Assembly: GCA_009192285.1 (NCBI GenBank) | Contig: WBVU01000004.1 | Coordinates: 4,486,001 to 4,550,000, forward strand | DNA from: Morchella semilibera | Taxonomy: Eukaryota; Ascomycota; Pezizomycetes; Pezizales; Morchellaceae | DNA length: 64,000 nt | Reading direction: 5' to 3' | The notes under the pieces: generated by a model | Told to the model about the DNA's origin: nothing | What the model saw: only the letters and a program-made list of their open reading frames with translations | Databases searched by the model: none | Translations under genes and position numbers: made by a program | Part shown: positions 60,524-64,000 of the stretch, in pieces | Layout of the letters: the number at the start of each line of letters is the position of its first letter | How positions within the stretch are numbered: the stretch's first letter is position 1

Positions 60524-62198
60524 GCTTGGTTCTGGACTCTGGTTCCTCGGCGCACGAAAGAGAAAAAAAAGAATCTAGCACTGAGCGCTTGGAAGTTAAT
60601 GCTACTTCACGAAATGGAAATATCAAATATCAAGACTCTTTCCCTTTGCTACCTTTTTAACGCTCTGATTGTCTTAAACCGTATGATATACTCAGCAGAC
60701 CCACGTAGATAATATTTGCTATGATGTTAGCGAACCAATAGGGAAAAGGCCCGTCATGTTACACAAGCTCAAACAGCGAAAATGCATGTATTTATACACC
60801 CTGTGGCGACTCTGGCCTCTTAGATATTAGTGAATACTTTGTCGTAAAATATAATAGCTACTAATATAATATTTTTTCAGGGCCTTTAGATTTCCGTAAG
60901 GAAATTCAATTCTCGATCCCAAATACAATATGCAAGTTATAGATGCGAAGCACGAGTTATCACTCGCACAATGCCTTTTATTTATAAACTATAAATTGAT
61001 ACCCCCGATCGATCATGGCAATAATTTTGACTTATCTCAAGTTATTTGAAGGGGTAGCAAAGTCAAGGTCTTGGACCTATAGTTCTATGCCCAATCGCAC
61101 TTCCCTCATAGAGTTCAGAGTGTACTGTAATATAGTTGCGTCCTCATACTAGAGTAATTCTCAAAGGGGTGATTCTCTCAAGTCACTATACAAGAAGATT
61201 AGGTACCAGGGGGCGAAAAAGTTGCTTTTACGGCTTAATGTTGTCTGTGGTGGCCGTCGCAACAACACCAGTCAGTTAACGAGTGATAAATGGTGAGGCT
61301 AACTTGAACCAGACTCCTACTATGTTTTGGAATATTTTAAAGGCGTACTGGCACGGCCTTTTCTAAAATCCCGCCTTTTTCCAAGAAACCACTTGTGATC
61401 AAAATGAGACTTTTCAAGAACACTGGTCCTCTACTCTATACTTAAAACAGCCCTTCTTCCCCCCCCCCCCCCGCAAGGTTGGCCACTTTAACCACATGTA
61501 CTTACATGTACCTACAAACTTATAAATTTACAGTTTTACCGAGTAGTTGGAAATGCATTAAAACATTTGGTTTTGGAGACCTTATTAGCTAGTACATTGC
61601 TAAATACATACATGAATCTCGCATTTTTTTTGTGTGGGTAATGAATGGACTTGGAATGCACTTCCTGGCGTAGTAGAGCCCTCCATCTCTTTGCAGAATC
61701 ATTCTCTAGATCTGTTGTATCTTATATTACAGTACATGATATGTCTAGGGTAATCATTATCCGTCTCATTCATTTTGAAGCATCAACAATCCCAAACACG
61801 CCTTTTTCTAGATAACTAGAGATCAAGAAAGAGAGGGATGAGATATATAGTGTATAATACAATACAAGTACAGCAAAACGAACCAGAAGCTTCTAAACGC
61901 CACCATAGCATGCATCCACATTACTTTATTTCTCGGAAACAGATATTTTTTATGCTGCGTCTCAACAGTGCCTGCTTAATGTGTTGAACACTTCTACTAT
62001 TTCCGCAACTTTCTAGAAGGGGGACGAAAGAAAAGAAAAACAGGGAAAGGACGAAAGGAAAATGGGGAAGGAAGAACGATAATAAATCTAATTAATCAAA
62101 AGCCGAAGAAATAAACAAGAAGCCAATAGGGGAAGAAGGGCTCATCTATACTGACTGATATTGCACAATGAGAGTAGGTGTGGAGGAAATAGATCGTA
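60524..62198. other. convergent intergenic
   Basis: Probably 3' flanks of the RRM and FUN30 genes. Contains two CGAGTGAT motifs (60950-60966 minus, 61280-61296 plus), a C14 run near 61459 and a TACATGTA at 61503. No gene seen. Confidence 0.5.
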
Positions 62199-64000
62199 TC
62201 ATTTATCGTTAACCTCGAGGTCCTTGGTGTTGTCATTTGCGCTCTGCAATAACATTTTTGCGACTAGTTCTTCTGCTTTCCCCTCCAACGCATCCTCAGA
62301 GATTCCGCGATCAAGTGCAAGCTTCGTGTTTGCTAATGCGAGGATCTGTTCTTCGATTGTGTTTTTTGTTACAAGTCTGTTGTTTGTTAGATACGACGCT
62401 CAAAAATTAAGTTGAGGGGTATAACTTACCTAATGACCTCGACTTCTCTTTTTTGCCCAACACGGTGGGCTCGATCAGCAGCTTGTGCATCATCGTGAGG
62501 ATTGAAACTACTATCGAAGATGACAACTTTATTCGCACATGCCAAATTAATCCCAAAACCACCAGCTTTTGTTGAGAGTAGAAAGACCATGATATCGTCC
62601 TCTTCATGATATTGATCAATTAAATCCTGTCTGGCATCCACAGGGGTGGACCCATCTATCCGTAAAAAGCCAAGATCTAGAGTAGTGAGCACGAGCTCCA
62701 GGATATCTAGCATTTGTGTAAACTGGCTAAAGAGTAGAACACGGTCCCCTTTCTTTTTGAATTCAATCAACATGGCCTTCAACTGTTCGACCTTGCCACT
62801 TTGCATCCATTCCTGCTCTTGCAGGGCATGTTTCCCCATCGTCTTGGGAAATTGGTGCACAAGCGGTTGAGTTCGAAGTCGTTCATGACCTCCATATCCT
62901 CAAGGATGTACTTCTGTTCACTAGAGCGATAGACTTCCTCTTTTAAGATTTCGTGGGACATCTTCTTGATTTTTTCGTCGGTGTAAATCTTGCGGAAGAG
63001 GAGAGGATGAATAGCAGCCTTCCGAAGCTGCATCATCAAATTAGAGGTAGATTTGGACCCTTTTTTCCCGGCCGCCCGGGCTTCAATGGCTTCTTTCGCG
63101 GCAGTTATCTGTTCAACATAGATACTATTCTGGATAAGGTTCAAAGAACAGTATTCAACGCGGTTGGTCTTGGCCGGTAAATGTTTCAAGACCTGAAGGA
63201 TGCATTAACTTCTGTAAAAAGGTAATAATAACAAATTACATACCTGTGCCTTCTTCCTTCGCAGGACGAAAGGCGTCATCATTGCTCTTGCCCGTTTAAT
63301 CCTCTGCGCAGATAGTAACGCACTATTACTTTCATCGTCATCCGTAGTTTTTGCCTTATACTTGAAGATGCTTGCCAAATCCTCCTTCTTCTCACTGAAA
63401 ACTTCAGGGAGAATAAAAGCAAGAAGAGAAGCCAATTCTTGAAGGTTGTTCTGAAGAGGTGTCCCTGTCAACAGAAGTCGGAAATTGGCAGGTAAGCGCA
63501 TGAGGGCATCGTAACGGTTAGAGGTGCTATTCTTAAGAAGATGGCCCTCATCGTAGACGCATACATTGAAGGCCTGATCTTTCAAAAATTTCTTGTCAAG
63601 CTTGTCACCAGTTGCAAGCTGATAAGTTGTGACAAGAACATTCCAGCCACGGTCTCTGGTCAAGTCCATCCGCATCTCTGCCCGTTCTTTCTGGGATCCG
63701 TAGTAAGGTTCCACCCTTAATACTGGACAAAAGTTTTGAAATTCACGTAGCCAATTCTCTATTGATAGGGTTAGAGATATTTTCGGCCTCGTTGGCTAGA
63801 GATTACGAGAACTTACCTAATGTGGATGAAGGTACAACGACAAGATGGGGACCTTGGACTCCCTTTTCCAACAAATGTGCAAGAAATGAAATAACCTGGC
63901 AGGTTTTCCCCAGACCTTGACTTGGTATTAGCGACTCTGCTGTAACTCTACGGTCAAAAGATCTTACCCATCTCGTCCGCTAAAATGCAACTCAATTTCC
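62199..64000 (-). CDS. FUN30: FUN30/SMARCAD1-type SNF2 chromatin remodeller (5' partial), with frame break
   Basis: Exons in coding order: >64000-63968, 63915-63817, 63758-63244, 63192-62430 and 62376-62199; the 5' part lies beyond the window. SNF2 motifs: ILADEMGLGKTCQVISFLA (I), VVVPSSTLENWLREF (Ia), YDEGHLLKN (II), LLLTGTPLQNNLQELASLL (III), VLLFSQFTQMLDILE (IV), STKAGGFGINLACANKVVIF (V) and DRAHRVGQKREVEVIRL (VI). The FILPEVF and KYILEDMEVMNDFEL segments point to Fun30/SMARCAD1, which acts in silent chromatin and DNA-end resection. One base appears missing at 62846-62848 (plus-strand GGG): before it the frame reads LCTNFP, after it KTMGKHALQEQEW, and both are conserved. Confidence 0.9.

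Noticed and set aside
1-64000. tRNA, rRNA and CRISPR arrays
   Set aside because: Scanning for T-arm consensus, rRNA-like conserved blocks and spaced direct repeats gave nothing convincing.

Overview
The window is nuclear DNA of a filamentous ascomycete (Pezizomycotina-type). Most genes are split by short GT-AG introns of about 50-80 nt. The families are typical of this group: an RlmA-type MADS factor, Msb1/Mug8, TOS1, Atg14, an X325/Bim1-like copper protein, DUF3140 and Fun30. The genus cannot be fixed by eye. Open reading frames alone miss several genes (for example the ChaC gene in 8 exons and the transporter in 13), so exon joins here were worked out by hand from splice sites, phase and family conservation.

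Layout, left to right: SRRM1-like PWI splicing protein (+, 5' cut); uridine-kinase-like P-loop kinase (-); a possible orphan gene (-); a ~2.4 kb decayed element with ~190-bp inverted ends (4235-6640); Msb1/Mug8 polarity protein (-); DUF3140 protein (+); RlmA/RLM1 MADS-box factor (+); a small helical protein, possibly DASH Duo1-like (-); 14-TM MFS exporter (+); ChaC glutathione cyclotransferase (-); penta-EF-hand protein (+); X325/Bim1-like GPI protein (+); PEX13 (+); DsbA/thioredoxin-like protein (-); VTA1 (+); a 6.7 kb gene-poor stretch; TOS1 (+); ATG14 (-); a disordered coiled-coil protein (+); a charged unknown protein (-); glycine-rich RRM protein (+); FUN30/SMARCAD1 ATPase (-, 5' part beyond the window).

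There is no operon or obvious biosynthetic cluster. Loose themes are wall and polarity (RlmA, Msb1, TOS1), membrane traffic and autophagy (VTA1, ATG14, PEX13, PEF), and metal/thiol handling (X325, ChaC, DsbA-like).

The most unusual signal is non-coding. The octamer CGAGTGAT occurs about 19 times against about 2 expected, almost always followed after exactly 5 nt by RTGA, and always in intergenic or intron DNA. A second motif, the palindrome TACATGTA, occurs about 24 times against about 1 expected, again only outside exons. Two short elements with TA-flanked inverted ends (43506-43625, 53540-53777) look like Tc1/mariner-type MITEs. Three conserved genes (kinase, PEX13, FUN30) each carry one single-base frame break, which suggests residual base errors in the assembly.
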